Source: Aquipseudomonas ullengensis
GTDB lineage: Bacteria > Pseudomonadota > Gammaproteobacteria > Pseudomonadales > Pseudomonadaceae
Assembly: GCF_014174475.1 (NCBI RefSeq)
Contig: NZ_JACJUD010000003.1
Location: 496,001 to 560,000, forward strand
Direction: 5' to 3'
Length of the DNA: 64,000 nucleotides
Shown here piece by piece: positions 36,761-45,824 of the stretch; within the stretch, counting starts at the first letter, position 1, and each line of letters opens with the position of its first letter. The notes under the pieces were generated by a model. That model ran no database searches. It saw only the letters and a program-made list of their open reading frames with translations, and was not told the origin of the DNA. The position numbers and the translations under genes were made by a program.

Positions 36761-37789
36761 ATGAAGATGGTGAAATCCACCCTGGCAATTCTGACCACGG
36801 CAACAGTTCTGGGCGTCAGTGGCTTTGCCCACGCCGGCGCTACCCTGGATGCAGTGAAGAAGAAAGGCTACGTACAGTGCGGTATCAGTGATGGCTTGCC
36901 AGGTTTCTCCTACGCCGACGCCAAGGGTAACTACCTGGGGATCGACGTGGACGTCTGCCGTGCCGTGGCCGCCGCGGTATTCGGCGATGCCTCCAAAGTG
37001 AAATTCAGCCCGCTGACCGCCAAGGAGCGCTTCACCGCGCTGCAATCGGGCGAAGTCGACATGCTTTCGCGCAACACCACCTGGACCAGCTCGCGTGACG
37101 CGGCCATGGGCCTGAACTTCACCGGCGTGACCTACTACGACGGCCAAGGCTTCCTGGTGAACAAGAAACTGGGCGTTTCCAGCGCCAAGGAACTGGACGG
37201 CGCCACCGTGTGCATCCAGGCCGGTACCACCACCGAGCTGAACCTCTCCGACTACTTCCGTGCCAACAGCCTGAAGTACACCCCGATCACCTACGACACT
37301 TCCGACGAAAGCGCCAAGTCGCTGGAATCCGGTCGTTGCGACGTGCTCACCTCCGACCAGTCGCAGCTCTACGCCCAGCGCATCAAGCTGGCCGCGCCGG
37401 ACGACTACGTGGTGCTGCCGGAAGTGATCTCCAAGGAGCCGCTCGGCCCATCCGTGCGCCAGGGTGACGAAGAGTGGTTCGACATCGTGCGCTGGAGCCT
37501 CTACGCACAGCTGAACGCCGAAGAGCTGGGTGTGACCTCGGCCAACGTGGTGGAAATGGCCAAGTCCACCAAGAACCCCGACATCGCCCGCCTGCTGGGC
37601 GCCGAGGGTGATTTCGGCAAAGACCTGAAACTGCCGAAGGACTGGGCGGTGCAGATCGTCAAGCAAGTCGGTAACTACGGTGAAATCTTCGATCGCAACG
37701 TCGGTGCCGGCAGCGACCTGAAGATCGAGCGTGGTCTCAACGCCCTGTGGAACAAAGGTGGCATGCAGTACGCACCGCCGGTGCGCTGA
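36761..37789 (+). CDS. aapJ: General L-amino acid ABC transporter, substrate-binding protein AapJ
   Basis: Periplasmic amino-acid-binding protein (342 residues). A signal peptide covers about residues 1-25 (LAILTTATVLGVSGFAHA). The mature part has the AapJ/BztA-type sequence GATLDAVKKKGYVQCGISDG and GNYLGIDVDVCRAVAAAVFG, plus the LLGAEGDFGKDLKLPKDWAV near the C-terminus typical of this subgroup. The start at 36761 follows GGAGG. It is the first gene of aapJQMP, which takes up a broad range of L-amino acids. Regulation is proposed above from the RpoN-like and Crc-like sites. Confidence 0.95.
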   Translation: MKMVKSTLAILTTATVLGVSGFAHAGATLDAVKKKGYVQCGISDGLPGFSYADAKGNYLGIDVDVCRAVAAAVFGDASKVKFSPLTAKERFTALQSGEVDMLSRNTTWTSSRDAAMGLNFTGVTYYDGQGFLVNKKLGVSSAKELDGATVCIQAGTTTELNLSDYFRANSLKYTPITYDTSDESAKSLESGRCDVLTSDQSQLYAQRIKLAAPDDYVVLPEVISKEPLGPSVRQGDEEWFDIVRWSLYAQLNAEELGVTSANVVEMAKSTKNPDIARLLGAEGDFGKDLKLPKDWAVQIVKQVGNYGEIFDRNVGAGSDLKIERGLNALWNKGGMQYAPPVR

Positions 37790-37887
37790 TCCATCGAGCC
37801 CTCGCCCCGCCATGGGGTGAGGGTGTTCCTGATGCCATGAGCTCCACGCTGCTGTGACAGAGCGTGGAGTTTTCAATGAGGGCCCTT

Positions 37888-39072
37888 ATGCAAACTCCCG
37901 CCAATATTCAGCGCCCGCGAACGTCGGTTTGGACCGATCCGCAGGTGCGCGCCTGGCTATTCCAGATCATTGCCGTGATCGCCGTCGTGGCGCTCGGCTG
38001 GTACCTGTTCCACAACACCCAGACCAACCTGCAGCAGCGCGGGATCATCTCTGGGTTCGGTTTCCTCGAGCAAAGCGCCGGTTTCGGCATTTCCCAGCAC
38101 CTGATCGACTACACCGAGGCCGACAGCTACGGCCGGGTCTTCGTCATCGGCTTGCTCAATACCCTGCTGGTGTCGGTGATCGGCATCATCCTGGCGACCA
38201 TCCTCGGCTTCACCATCGGTGTGGCGCGGCTGTCGCCGAACTGGCTGGTCAGCAAGCTGGCCACCATCTACATCGAGATCTTCCGCAACATCCCACCGCT
38301 GCTGCAGATATTCTTCTGGTACTTCGCCATCCTCCAGCCGTTGCCTGGGCCGAAGCAGAGCCTGAACCTGGGTGACACGCTGTTCCTCAGCAACCGTGGC
38401 CTGAACATGCCATCGCTGGTCATGGATGCCGGGTTCTGGCCGTTCTTTCTGGCGCTGGTGACCGCCATCGTGTGCAGCGTGCTGCTGGCGCGCTGGGCTC
38501 GGCAACGGCGCGAGGCAACGGGCCAGTCCTTTCCGGTTGCACTCGGCGTGCTGGCCCTGCTGGTGCTGTTGCCCGGCTTGCTGGCCTTGCTCTGTGGCAG
38601 CCCTTTCCACTGGGAGTATCCGGAGCTCAAGGGCTTCAACTTCCGCGGTGGCTGGGTGGTGATTCCCGAGCTGGTGGCCCTGGTGCTGGCGTTGAGCGTG
38701 TACACCGCGGCCTTCATCGCCGAGACCGTGCGTTCCGGGATCAAGTCGGTCAGCCACGGCCAGACCGAAGCGGCGCGCTCCCTCGGCCTGCCGGCGAGCA
38801 AGACGCTGAAGCTGGTGATCGTGCCGCAGGCACTGCGGGTGATCATTCCGCCGCTGACCAGCCAGTACCTCAACCTGGCGAAGAACTCTTCGCTGGCCGC
38901 CGGTATCGGCTATCCGGACATGGTCTCGCTGTTCGCCGGCACGGTGCTCAACCAGACCGGCCAGGCCATCGAGGCCATTGCCATCACCATGAGCGTGTAC
39001 CTGGCCATCAGCATCAGCATTTCGATCCTGATGAACTGGTACAACAAGCGCATTGCGCTGATCGAGCGGTAA
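37888..39072 (+). CDS. aapQ: General L-amino acid ABC transporter permease AapQ
   Basis: Inner-membrane permease (394 residues) with two hydrophobic blocks and the EAA-like loop in the C-terminal part (GQTEAARSLGLPASKTLKLV IVPQAL). The start at 37888 (MQTPANIQRPR) fits homologues and has GAGG at good distance; ATG 37876 with GGAG is also possible. The large periplasmic insert between the helices is typical of AapQ/BztB. It forms a heterodimeric channel with AapM. Confidence 0.93.
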   Translation: MQTPANIQRPRTSVWTDPQVRAWLFQIIAVIAVVALGWYLFHNTQTNLQQRGIISGFGFLEQSAGFGISQHLIDYTEADSYGRVFVIGLLNTLLVSVIGIILATILGFTIGVARLSPNWLVSKLATIYIEIFRNIPPLLQIFFWYFAILQPLPGPKQSLNLGDTLFLSNRGLNMPSLVMDAGFWPFFLALVTAIVCSVLLARWARQRREATGQSFPVALGVLALLVLLPGLLALLCGSPFHWEYPELKGFNFRGGWVVIPELVALVLALSVYTAAFIAETVRSGIKSVSHGQTEAARSLGLPASKTLKLVIVPQALRVIIPPLTSQYLNLAKNSSLAAGIGYPDMVSLFAGTVLNQTGQAIEAIAITMSVYLAISISISILMNWYNKRIALIER

Positions 39073-39081
39073 GGAGCAGCC

Positions 39082-40179
39082 ATGCAGACTCATACGTTCA
39101 AGCCTGACCTGCCGCCACCGCCACTCAGCGTGGGTGTGGTGGCCTGGGTGCGCAGCAATCTGTTCTCCAGCTGGGCCAATACCCTGCTGACCCTGGTGGC
39201 GATCTACCTGGTGTGGCTGATCGTGCCACCGATCCTCAACTGGGCGTTCTTCTCCGCTGACTGGCACGGTACCACCCGCGCCGACTGCACCAGCGAGGGC
39301 GCCTGCTGGGTGTTTATCAGCCAGCGTTTCAGCCAGTTCATGTACGGCTTCTACCCGGAAGCGTTGCGCTGGCGCGTCGATCTGACCCTGTGGTTGGCGA
39401 TCATCGGCGCTTCGCCGTTGTTCATCCCGCTGCTGACGCGCAAGGTGGCCTACGGCCTGGGCTTCGTGGTGATCTACCCGCTGCTGGCCTACTGGCTGTT
39501 GCACGGTGGTTTCTTCGGCCTCAGTGAAGTCTCCACCAGCCAGTGGGGCGGCTTGCTGCTGACCCTGGTGATCGCCGCCGTGGGGATTTCCGGTGCCTTG
39601 CCGCTGGGCATCCTGCTGGCGCTCGGACGACGCTCGAAGATGCCGGCGATTCGCGTCATCTGCGTGACCTTCATCGAGTTCTGGCGCGGCGTGCCGCTGA
39701 TTACCGTGCTGTTCATGTCCTCGGTGATGCTGCCGCTGTTCCTCCCCGAGGGGATGAGCTTCGACAAGCTGCTGCGGGCGCTGATCGGGGTGATTCTCTT
39801 CCAGTCCGCCTACGTCGCCGAAGTGGTGCGTGGCGGCCTGCAGGCGATCCCCAAGGGGCAGTACGAGGCCGCTGCGGCCATGGGCCTGGGCTACTGGCGG
39901 ATGATGGGCCTGGTGATCCTGCCGCAGGCGCTCAAGATGGTGATCCCGGGCATCGTCAACACCTTCATCGCCCTGTTCAAGGACACCAGCCTGGTGATCA
40001 TCATCGGCCTGTTCGACCTCCTCAATAGCATCAAGCGAGCGACCAACGACCCGGCCTGGTTGGGCATGGCCACCGAGGGTTATGTGTTCGCCGCACTGGT
40101 GTTCTGGATTTTCTGTTTCGGCATGTCCCGCTACTCCATGCATCTGGAGCGCAAGCTGGACACCGGCCACAAGCGTTAG
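39082..40179 (+). CDS. aapM: General L-amino acid ABC transporter permease AapM
   Basis: Second permease (365 residues). The start has AAGGAG seven bases ahead. The N-terminal region is soluble (TFKPDLPPPPLSVGVVAW), followed by several membrane helices and an EAA loop (GQYEAAAAMGLGYWRMMGLV). It pairs with AapQ. It overlaps none of its neighbours; spacing to aapQ and aapP is about nine bases on either side, as in a tight operon. Confidence 0.95.
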   Translation: MQTHTFKPDLPPPPLSVGVVAWVRSNLFSSWANTLLTLVAIYLVWLIVPPILNWAFFSADWHGTTRADCTSEGACWVFISQRFSQFMYGFYPEALRWRVDLTLWLAIIGASPLFIPLLTRKVAYGLGFVVIYPLLAYWLLHGGFFGLSEVSTSQWGGLLLTLVIAAVGISGALPLGILLALGRRSKMPAIRVICVTFIEFWRGVPLITVLFMSSVMLPLFLPEGMSFDKLLRALIGVILFQSAYVAEVVRGGLQAIPKGQYEAAAAMGLGYWRMMGLVILPQALKMVIPGIVNTFIALFKDTSLVIIIGLFDLLNSIKRATNDPAWLGMATEGYVFAALVFWIFCFGMSRYSMHLERKLDTGHKR

Positions 40180-40188
40180 GAGTGAAAC

Positions 40189-40950
40189 ATGACTGAAGCA
40201 AACAAAGTGGCCAGTGCCGACCCGATCATCAGTCTGCAGGGCGTGAACAAGTGGTACGGCCAGTTCCACGTGCTCAAGGACATCAACCTGAACGTCAAGC
40301 AGGGCGAGCGCATCGTCCTGTGCGGGCCGTCCGGGTCGGGCAAGTCGACCACCATCCGCTGCATCAACCGTCTGGAAGAACACCAGCAGGGGCGGATCAT
40401 CGTCGACGGCACCGAGCTGACCAACGACCTCAAGCACATCGAGGCGATCCGCAGTGAAGTGGGCATGGTGTTCCAGCACTTCAACCTGTTCCCGCACCTG
40501 ACCGTGCTGCAGAACTGCACCCTGGCGCCGATCTGGGTACGCAAGATGCCCAAGCGCAAGGCCGAGGAAATCGCCATGCACTTCCTGGAGCGCGTGCGCA
40601 TTCCCGAGCAGGCCCACAAGTACCCGGGGCAGCTCTCCGGCGGCCAGCAGCAGCGCGTGGCGATTGCCCGGGCGCTGTGCATGAAGCCGAAGATCATGCT
40701 GTTCGACGAGCCGACTTCGGCACTCGATCCGGAGATGGTGAAAGAGGTGCTCGACACCATGGTCGGCCTGGCCCAGGACGGCATGACCATGCTCTGTGTG
40801 ACCCACGAGATGGGCTTCGCCCGTACCGTGGCGGATCGGGTGATCTTCATGGACAAGGGCGAGATCGTCGAACAGAATGAGCCCGACGCCTTCTTCACCA
40901 ACCCGCAGAACGAGCGCACCAAGCTGTTCCTCAGCCAGATCCTGCACTGA
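40189..40950 (+). CDS. aapP: General L-amino acid ABC transporter ATP-binding protein AapP
   Basis: ATPase (253 residues) of the polar amino acid uptake family. Walker [11 protein letters not shown], signature [15 protein letters not shown], Walker [15 protein letters not shown] and the H-loop VTHEMGF are present. The ribosome site TAGGAG lies upstream of the ATG. It is the last gene of the operon, followed by an intrinsic terminator at 40971-40993. Confidence 0.96.
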   Translation: MTEANKVASADPIISLQGVNKWYGQFHVLKDINLNVKQGERIVLCGPSGSGKSTTIRCINRLEEHQQGRIIVDGTELTNDLKHIEAIRSEVGMVFQHFNLFPHLTVLQNCTLAPIWVRKMPKRKAEEIAMHFLERVRIPEQAHKYPGQLSGGQQQRVAIARALCMKPKIMLFDEPTSALDPEMVKEVLDTMVGLAQDGMTMLCVTHEMGFARTVADRVIFMDKGEIVEQNEPDAFFTNPQNERTKLFLSQILH

Positions 40951-40970
40951 GGTTTGTGCCGCATGACAAG

Positions 40971-40993
40971 GGGAGCCCACGGGCTCCCTTTTT
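40971..40993 (+). terminator. Intrinsic terminator of aapJQMP
   Basis: GGGAGCC/GGCTCCC arms with loop CACG, then a TTTTT tract, 20 bp after the aapP stop. Confidence 0.88.
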
Positions 40994-41020
40994 CTTTGCC
41001 GGCGGATAAGCACACGCTCG

Positions 41021-41091
41021 TGTAGGAGCCAGCTTGCTGGCGATCAGCAGCCTCACAGGGGGCACGGATCGCCAGCAAGCTGGCTCCTACA
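41021..41091. repeat. REP palindrome, copy 3
   Basis: Same long palindrome as at 1803 and 18814; the arms TGTAGGAGCCAGCTTGCTGG and its inverse surround a variable 31-base spacer. It lies between the convergent aapP and GlxA-type genes. Confidence 0.9.
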
Positions 41092-41095
41092 GGGG

Positions 41096-42049
41096 TTAGG
41101 TGCGCTGGCTCAAGCGCTTGCGAAAAGCCCCCGGTGACTCCCCGCACAGCTGCTTGAACAGCTTGGCGAAGGTGGCGCGGTCGGCATAACCAACCTGCGC
41201 CGCGACCTGCTCCAGGGAGCGGGCCGGGTTGCGCAGGGCGGTTTGTGCGGCGCTGATGCGCAGGCGTTGCAGGTAGTCGTTGGGTGTCAGGCCAGTGGCG
41301 GCCTTGAAGCGTCGCAGCAGGGTGCGGGTCGAGCAGTGGGCCTGGGCCGCCAGGCGTTCGAGGTCGATGGCTTCGTGGTGATGCTCATGCAGCCAGCGCA
41401 ATAGTGGCCCGATCAGTCCATCCTCCTCGCGGGGTTCCGGTAGCAGCGGGGCGAAGCGCGATTGCGGCCCGCGCTCGCGCTCTACCACCAGGGCGCTGGC
41501 CAGGCGCTGGGCCAGCCAGTCACCGGCATGCCAGGCGATCAGGTGCAGGCACAGGTCGAGCCCGGCCTGGGCGCCGCCGGAGCAGAAACGGTTGGTGTCC
41601 TCGGTGAACAACTGCTCGATCTGCAGTTTTGCCTGCGGAAAGCGTTGGCGGAACTCGCTGGCCAGCGACCAGTGGGTGGTGGCACGACGATCATCCAGCG
41701 CGCCGGCGGCCGCCAGCAGGAATGCGCCGCTGCACAGGCTGGCCAGTTGCTGTTCGGCGGGGCGCTTGGCCAGCCAGGCGAGCAGGGTGGCGTTGCTGTC
41801 GAGCATGCGCGGTACCGAGCTGCCGCTGGCGGGAATCACTACCAGATCGACGTTCTCGGCCAGACGCAGATCGCCGTCGACGCGCACCTGGACGAAACCC
41901 AGTTCGACCGGTTGACCATCCTGGCTCACCCGCACGGTGTCGAACAGGCGCTCACCGGCCAACTGGTTGGCCAGGCGAAAGGCATCGTCAGCCATGCTCA
42001 GGCTGGAACAGACGGTTTGCGGGCCAACGTACAGGGCGATGCGGATCAT
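41096..42049 (-). CDS. GlxA-type AraC-family transcriptional regulator
   Basis: A 317-residue regulator. The N-terminal domain (about 1-185) is a DJ-1/PfpI-like (class I glutamine amidotransferase-like) fold including LASLCSGAFLLAAAGALDDR and the phrase DLVVIPASGSS. The C-terminal AraC domain has two helix-turn-helix units (LERLAAQAHCSTRTLLRRFK and LEQVAAQVGYADRATFAKLF). Relatives regulate arginine, carnitine or glycine-betaine use in Pseudomonas; the ligand here is not shown. The neighbour gene for an NTF2-like protein is divergent and is a likely target. Confidence 0.92.
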   Translation of the reverse strand: MIRIALYVGPQTVCSSLSMADDAFRLANQLAGERLFDTVRVSQDGQPVELGFVQVRVDGDLRLAENVDLVVIPASGSSVPRMLDSNATLLAWLAKRPAEQQLASLCSGAFLLAAAGALDDRRATTHWSLASEFRQRFPQAKLQIEQLFTEDTNRFCSGGAQAGLDLCLHLIAWHAGDWLAQRLASALVVERERGPQSRFAPLLPEPREEDGLIGPLLRWLHEHHHEAIDLERLAAQAHCSTRTLLRRFKAATGLTPNDYLQRLRISAAQTALRNPARSLEQVAAQVGYADRATFAKLFKQLCGESPGAFRKRLSQRT

Positions 42050-42169
42050 TGTGTATTCACAGGCAGGTGTTTGGCGATTATTGACACAAAGTTGTCTTTA
42101 TCGCCAATCGCCGTGATTGGCGGTGGCGACCATACTTGGCGCCATACCCCAGAGTCGGAGCAGCATGTC

Positions 42170-42634
42170 ATGGCCCACCCCAACGCCGAATTGATCACTC
42201 GTTTCTACCAGGCTTTCCAGCACCTCGATGCCGAGACCATGGCCGCCTGCTATGCCGAGGACGTGCAGTTCAGTGATCCGGTGTTTCCCGCCCTGCGCGG
42301 CCGCGAGGCGGGCGACATGTGGCGCATGCTGGCGGCTCGCGCGCAGAACTTCTCGCTGACTTTCGACAGCGTGCAGGCGGATGACCAGCAGGGCAGCGCA
42401 CACTGGGTGGCCACCTACCTGTTCAGCCAGACCGGCAACACCGTGGTCAATCGCATCCAGGCCAACTTTCGCTTTGTCGACGGCAAGATCGTCGAGCACC
42501 ACGATCATTTCGACCTGTGGCGCTGGGCCCGCCAGGCACTCGGCGCCAAGGGCCTGCTGCTGGGCTGGGCGCCGCCGGTACAGAACGCGATTCGCCAGCA
42601 GGCGGCGCGTGGTCTGGCGGCATTCCGTCGGTAG
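42170..42634 (+). CDS. SnoaL/NTF2-like protein
   Basis: A 154-residue protein of the NTF2-like superfamily (SnoaL type). The N-terminus ELITRFYQAFQHLDAETMAA is followed by CYAEDVQFSDPVFPALRGRE and then HWVATYLFSQTGNTVVNRIQ and VEHHDHFDLWRWARQALG. These folds bind small hydrophobic molecules or act as isomerases and cyclases; no catalytic role can be assigned here. It is divergent from the GlxA-type gene and may be controlled by it. Confidence 0.88.
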   Translation: MAHPNAELITRFYQAFQHLDAETMAACYAEDVQFSDPVFPALRGREAGDMWRMLAARAQNFSLTFDSVQADDQQGSAHWVATYLFSQTGNTVVNRIQANFRFVDGKIVEHHDHFDLWRWARQALGAKGLLLGWAPPVQNAIRQQAARGLAAFRR

Positions 42635-42710
42635 TAGTGCTGCCTAGGGTGTTGGCGTGAGCAGGCGGGATCGCCTACTCTCGCCGGCACCTTTTTGCAG
42701 GCTGCCGAAA

Positions 42711-43409
42711 ATGATCACCCTTTACCAATTTCCTGCCGCCTTCGCCGTCCCCAATATCAGCCCTTACTGCCTCAAGCTGGAAACCTTCCTGCGCCTGACT
42801 GGCCAACGCTATGAGGTGAAGACCCTCAGTGACCCGCGCCGGGGCCCGAAGGGCAAGCTGCCTTTCGTCGAACTGGAAGGCGAAGTGATTGCCGACTCGG
42901 CCATCGTCCTGCGCCACCTCGCCAAACGCTTCAAACTCGATCTGGACAGCCATCTGGATGCCGCCGGCCTGGGCCGCAGCGTGGCGATCACCCGGCTGTG
43001 CGACGAGCACCTGGTGCATATCCTGGTGTACTTCCGCTGGGTCGACGACAAGGGCTGGCAGCAGATCAAGCCTGCCTTGTTCGGTCGCCTGCCGGCGACC
43101 CTGCGCTGGGTCGTGCCGGCGCTGATGCAACGCAGGGTGCGCGGCAGCCTGCACAGTCAGGGCCTCGGCCGCCACAGCCGCGACGAACTGCTGGCCTTCG
43201 CCCGAGAGGACCTGCAGGCGCTGCATGACCTTCTCGGTGCGGCGGACTACTTCGGCGGCGAGCAACCCTGCAGCGCCGATGCGGCGGCCTATGGGGTGCT
43301 GGCCAACCTGATTTTCTGCACCCTGGAAACCCCACTGAACCGCATGGCTCGCGAGTTTCCCACGCTGGTGGCCTACTGCGAGCGCCTGCGGGCTGCCTAC
43401 TGGGCATGA
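42711..43409 (+). CDS. Glutathione S-transferase-like protein
   Basis: A 232-residue protein with a thioredoxin-like N-terminal domain ([20 protein letters not shown], with [16 protein letters not shown]) and a helical C-terminal domain. It resembles the Faxc/Tom37-like GST group with an SPYC motif. The ATG at 42711 begins MITLYQ. It is followed by the GIY-YIG gene with an ATGA overlap. Substrate unknown. Confidence 0.85.
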   Translation: MITLYQFPAAFAVPNISPYCLKLETFLRLTGQRYEVKTLSDPRRGPKGKLPFVELEGEVIADSAIVLRHLAKRFKLDLDSHLDAAGLGRSVAITRLCDEHLVHILVYFRWVDDKGWQQIKPALFGRLPATLRWVVPALMQRRVRGSLHSQGLGRHSRDELLAFAREDLQALHDLLGAADYFGGEQPCSADAAAYGVLANLIFCTLETPLNRMAREFPTLVAYCERLRAAYWA

Positions 43410-43702
43410 GTACGGCCGAACCCAAAGCCTGGTCGGTATACCTGGTGCGTGCCGAGAACGGCGCGCTGTACTGCGGCATCAGCGACGATCCGCAGCGGCG
43501 GTTCGTCCAGCACCAGAGCGGCAAAGGCGCGCGTTTCTTTCACTCCAGCCCGGCACAGGCGCTGGTCTACATCGAGGCCTGCGGGGCCAAGGGCGACGCC
43601 TTGCGCCGCGAGCGCGCGATCAAGGCGCTGACCAAGGTGGCCAAGGAGCGCCTAGTACTGGCCGGGCCCATGCAGAACACTGATAGCCCGCTATCAGTCT
43701 GA
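43406..43702 (+). CDS. GIY-YIG (UPF0213) family nuclease-like protein
   Basis: A 98-residue GIY-YIG domain protein of the UPF0213 group. The conserved motif begins [20 protein letters not shown], the catalytic Arg/His region is [17 protein letters not shown], and the glutamate lies in the C-terminal part. It may act as a small nuclease; activity of this group is not established. The start overlaps the preceding stop (ATGA), so it is probably cotranslated with the GST gene. A 20-base dyad lies at its 3' end. Confidence 0.88.
   Translation: MSTAEPKAWSVYLVRAENGALYCGISDDPQRRFVQHQSGKGARFFHSSPAQALVYIEACGAKGDALRRERAIKALTKVAKERLVLAGPMQNTDSPLSV
43679..43698. other. 20-base dyad overlapping the end of the GIY-YIG gene
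   Basis: ACTGATAGC and GCTATCAGT surround CC. The arms are a perfect nine-base inverted repeat. It could be a transcription-factor site or a hairpin without a T tract. Confidence 0.45.
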
Positions 43703-43769
43703 GCGGGTAGGCCGACGGCGGCGCCAGGGTTAAGCTGGCCGCTTACCTGCCACCGACGCGGAGCCCGTC

Positions 43770-44705
43770 ATGCACGAGTTGATCCTGCACCACTACCCGA
43801 CCTCGCCCTTTGCCGAAAAGGCCCGCCTGCTGTTGGGCTTCAAGCAGCTGTCGTGGCGCTCGGTGATGATCTCGCCGGTGATGCCCAAGCCTGATCTGGT
43901 GGCCCTGACCGGTGGCTACCGCAAGACCCCGGTGTTGCAGATCGGCGCCGATATCTACTGCGATACCGCATTGATCGCCCGCCGCCTGGAGGCAGATAAA
44001 GCCATTCCAGCCCTGTTCCCGGAAGGCCAGGAGTTCGTCGCGGCCAGCTTCGCCCAGTGGGTCGACTCGGTGGTGTTCCAACATGCGGTGAGCCTGGTGT
44101 TCCAGCCAGAATCGGTCGCCGTGCGTTTTGCCAAGCTACCGCCGGAAGCGATCAAGGCCTTTATCGCCGACCGCGCCGGGTTGTTCAGCGGCGGCACTGC
44201 CACCCGCGTTCCGGCGGATGTCGCCAAGCACAACTGGCCGAGCATCATGGCGCGCCTGGAGCAGCAGCTGTCCCGCGAGGACGGCGATTTCCTCTTCGGC
44301 GCGCCATCGATTGCCGACTTCTCCCTGGCCCACTGCCTGTGGTTCCTCAAGGCCACGCCGGTGACAGCTCCGCTGGTGGACGACTACCCGACCGTCAGCG
44401 CCTGGTTGGGCCGGGTGCTGGGCTTCGGCCACGGCGCGGCCAGCCCGCTGACTGCGGAGGAGGCCATCGAGATCGCCCGTACCGCAACGCCAGCGGCGTT
44501 GCCGGATGAACAGTTCGTCGAGCCCAATGGCTTCCAGGCCGGGCAACGGGTGAAGATCGCCGCAACCGACTACGGCGTGGACCCGGTGGAAGGCGAGCTG
44601 CTGTTCGCCGGTCGTGAGGAGCTGATCCTGCGCCGCGAAGACGAGCGTGCCGGCGTGGTGCATGTGCACTTCCCGCGGCTGGGCTTTCGCATCGAGGCCT
44701 GCTAA
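43770..44705 (+). CDS. Glutathione S-transferase with C-terminal extension
   Basis: A 311-residue GST-like protein. The N-terminal thioredoxin-like part (LILHHYPTSPFAEKARLLLG, YRKTPVLQIGADIYCDT) is followed by a helical domain (to about 235). The last ~70 residues (FVEPNGFQAGQRVKIAATDY, then VEGELLFAGREELILRREDE) form an additional beta-rich region with KOW/SH3-like appearance, outside standard GST limits. The last three bases overlap the convergent LuxR gene. Function is unknown. Confidence 0.85.
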   Translation: MHELILHHYPTSPFAEKARLLLGFKQLSWRSVMISPVMPKPDLVALTGGYRKTPVLQIGADIYCDTALIARRLEADKAIPALFPEGQEFVAASFAQWVDSVVFQHAVSLVFQPESVAVRFAKLPPEAIKAFIADRAGLFSGGTATRVPADVAKHNWPSIMARLEQQLSREDGDFLFGAPSIADFSLAHCLWFLKATPVTAPLVDDYPTVSAWLGRVLGFGHGAASPLTAEEAIEIARTATPAALPDEQFVEPNGFQAGQRVKIAATDYGVDPVEGELLFAGREELILRREDERAGVVHVHFPRLGFRIEAC

Positions 44706-45406
44706 CGAGGCTGTTGGCGAGCACTGGTCCGCAGGGCGCGACGGTTGCAGCCCTGGAGGGTGCTCGTCTCGTTCTGCAAGCCGGCGGCATGCGCCCACTG
44801 CAAGGCCTCCAGACGATTGCGGACGCCCAGCTTGCGGAACAGGTTGTAGAGGTGGCGTTTGACCGTGCTTTCCTGCACGTTCAGAACCTGGCTGATTTGC
44901 CGGTTGTTCTCTGCCGCCAGCAGCCCGTGGATGACCTGCCACTCCCTGCGCGTCAGGTCCGGCAAACTCGTGGTGACAGCGCGTTTGCCGACCCGTTGAC
45001 GTTCGAATGCCTGGGCCAGAAATGCACGGGGCAGCCATAGCTCGCCGCGTGTCACGCAATGGATTGCCGGTAATAGGGTGGTCAGCGGCTCATCCCGGTG
45101 CAGCAAGCCATACACGCCAGGATTGAACAGCAGAAAATCTTCAGCGAACGGTTTTGCTGCGTTGATCAGTAGCCAGCGGCCATGCGTGAGCATGCACTGT
45201 GCGGGCCTGGAAAGATGAAGAGGGTTCTGCAGCAGGCGCAGGTCGAATACGCCGATGGAGTGCGCCGCTAACGGGCTTGTGCGCTGTTTCAGCAATCGGG
45301 TCGCAATACCATGCTGGCGAAGGTGGCAGATCAGGTTGCTGGTTTGCTCATCCCTGGGTGCCAGCAGGTGGAGCTGTGGTGAAGTTTCCATTCCGTGGAT
45401 GCACAT
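44702..45406 (-). CDS. LuxR-family regulator at the end of the curli locus (CsgD-like)
   Basis: A 234-residue protein with a C-terminal LuxR helix-turn-helix (LTRREWQVIHGLLAAENNRQ, then VLNVQESTVKRHLYNLFRKL). The N-terminal half (LHLLAPRDEQTSNLICHLRQ) lacks a clear receiver domain, as in CsgD-type proteins. It is the last gene of the curli locus on the same strand, so it may be a second regulator of curli genes. Two starts are possible, 45406 and 45391 (METSPQL). Its stop overlaps the convergent GST gene. Confidence 0.85.
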   Translation of the reverse strand: MCIHGMETSPQLHLLAPRDEQTSNLICHLRQHGIATRLLKQRTSPLAAHSIGVFDLRLLQNPLHLSRPAQCMLTHGRWLLINAAKPFAEDFLLFNPGVYGLLHRDEPLTTLLPAIHCVTRGELWLPRAFLAQAFERQRVGKRAVTTSLPDLTRREWQVIHGLLAAENNRQISQVLNVQESTVKRHLYNLFRKLGVRNRLEALQWAHAAGLQNETSTLQGCNRRALRTSARQQPR

Positions 45407-45432
45407 GTTCGATCAGTTTGAGGGTGTGCATG

Positions 45433-45804
45433 TTATAGCGGCGTGGTGGCGCTTTGATGGCTGCTTTCTGTCGCGTTGTTGAACTCGCTAGCAGAAATCT
45501 GCCGGAAAATTTCCGCCTGTGGTTGCCCGTCCAGCCACCAGCGCAAGCGAATGGCGATTTGCTGATCGGCCTGCCAGCCCTGGCGGTTGGTGGCAGGGCA
45601 TTGCTCTGTGCTGGCAAGGCGCAGAGTGCCCTTTTGCCGGCTATGGCTCACGCCTGCGCGGCCGTGCAGCTCTATATCCAGCTCGAAATGTACGTGCTGG
45701 TCTTGCCCGCTGAAGCACGGGCGAATTTGCCACTGGCTTTCCAGGCGTTGCAGCTCAAGGCTGGCGACGGGTTGAGTCGGTGGTGTGTCCAGCGCAATCA
45801 GCAT
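45433..45804 (-). CDS. CsgC/CsgH-like small protein of the curli locus
   Basis: A 123-residue protein without an obvious signal peptide (starts MLIALDTPPTQPVASLELQR). It is predicted to be a beta-sandwich (SQWQIRPCFSGQDQHVHFEL; HGRAGVSHSRQKGTLRLAST), and its position after csgA suggests a CsgC/CsgH-type amyloid inhibitor. Known CsgC and CsgH are periplasmic, which makes the missing signal peptide odd. The ribosome site AGGGGG is good, so the start is likely right. The homology is weak and based on fold and context; I leave the gene unnamed. Confidence 0.6.
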   Translation of the reverse strand: MLIALDTPPTQPVASLELQRLESQWQIRPCFSGQDQHVHFELDIELHGRAGVSHSRQKGTLRLASTEQCPATNRQGWQADQQIAIRLRWWLDGQPQAEIFRQISASEFNNATESSHQSATTPL

Positions 45805-45824
45805 GGGTGACCCCCTGTATGCAA

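Noticed and set aside
37957..41013. 1018-residue minus-strand open frame opposite aapQMP
   Set aside because: It is antisense to three clear transporter genes and has shadow-frame composition (His, Gln, Asp, Arg).
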